DNA from: Rhizobium ecuadorense
GTDB taxonomy: Bacteria > Pseudomonadota > Alphaproteobacteria > Rhizobiales > Rhizobiaceae
Direction of reading: 5' to 3'
Assembly: GCF_001187535.1 (NCBI RefSeq)
Contig: NZ_LFIO01001790.1
Location: 1-64,000, forward strand
Length of the DNA: 64,000 nucleotides
Program-made: the position numbers and the translations under genes
In this document: piece after piece, positions 63,786 through 64,000 of the stretch
Layout of the letters: each line of letters opens with the position of its first letter
How positions within the stretch are numbered: the first letter of the stretch is position 1
The notes under the pieces: generated by a model
Told to the model about the DNA's origin: nothing
The model's input: only the letters and a program-made list of their open reading frames with translations
Database searches by the model: none

Positions 63786-64000
63786 CTTCGCAGTGGTTGT
63801 TAGGAATCACTCATATACGTGTATCACGAAAAGCTTACACAATCCAAAAGCCGCGGACGCTCCGAAACGCGACTGGATCGCCGTTCCTTAAGGGAAATCG
63901 AGCTGGGGCAGGCTCAGAAATCCGTCATGTCCTGTCTCGAATGCGTCACATTGCACAGCTGTACAATATGGCGTGGTCTTGCCTTTCCTTCAATGGCAAG

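Overview
The window looks like chromosomal DNA from a fast-growing rhizobium of the Rhizobium leguminosarum / etli / phaseoli group. This rests on gene content: a RirA-type iron regulator, a DppABCDF dipeptide system, a type III polyketide synthase paired with an ICMT-like methyltransferase, DUF1127 and DUF4174 proteins, and GC-rich alphaproteobacterial codon use. Palindromic intergenic repeats of a kind I associate with Rhizobium genomes are also present. The assignment is inference; no rRNA or species marker lies in the window.

Layout. 1-7 kb: the 3' end of an RTX-type calcium-binding repeat protein, two small proteins, a LysR regulator with a small monooxygenase, mmsA, and a coupled pair of a YjgN-like membrane protein and an M48 protease. 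7-14 kb: rirA with its terminator, then dppA-dppB-dppC-dppD-dppF (with a strong hairpin after dppA) and gluconokinase. 14-19 kb: a D-amino-acid dehydrogenase-like flavoprotein, the polyketide synthase/methyltransferase pair, a secreted TPR protein, and an ECF sigma/anti-sigma pair.

19.3-41.9 kb is a large surface-polysaccharide (probably O-antigen) locus, and its first two-thirds is visibly less GC-rich than its flanks. It opens with a kelch-like propeller protein and a polytopic membrane protein (candidate GT-C transferase). Next come wbpB-wbpD-wbpE homologues for a 2,3-diacetamido-uronic acid nucleotide sugar, a Wzx flippase, a HisH/HisF/WbpG trio expected to convert an acetamido group to an acetamidino group, and a Wzy polymerase. 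These are followed by a CgeB-like transferase, a hexapeptide acyltransferase, a methyltransferase, a sugar epimerase, a GT4 and a GT2 glycosyltransferase. On the opposite strand lie a Wzz-like chain-length protein and a WbpM/CapD-type dehydratase; gmd-fcl (GDP-L-fucose) closes the locus. A decayed fragment of a second fcl gene lies just before wbpB. A tRNA-Gln(CTG) gene marks the right edge.

42-64 kb is largely housekeeping: a Ppx/GppA phosphatase with a long basic N-terminus, rlmE, a VOC protein, a DHA2-type MFS exporter, a Tat-exported metallo-beta-lactamase-fold hydrolase, guaB, a divergent LysR/SDR pair, and a MAPEG protein. It continues with a large autotransporter, TetR and LysR regulators, a DUF1127 protein, a DUF937 protein, gshA, rsmE, a Pit phosphate permease and a NUDIX hydrolase. 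No CRISPR array, integrase, transposase or rRNA gene was seen.
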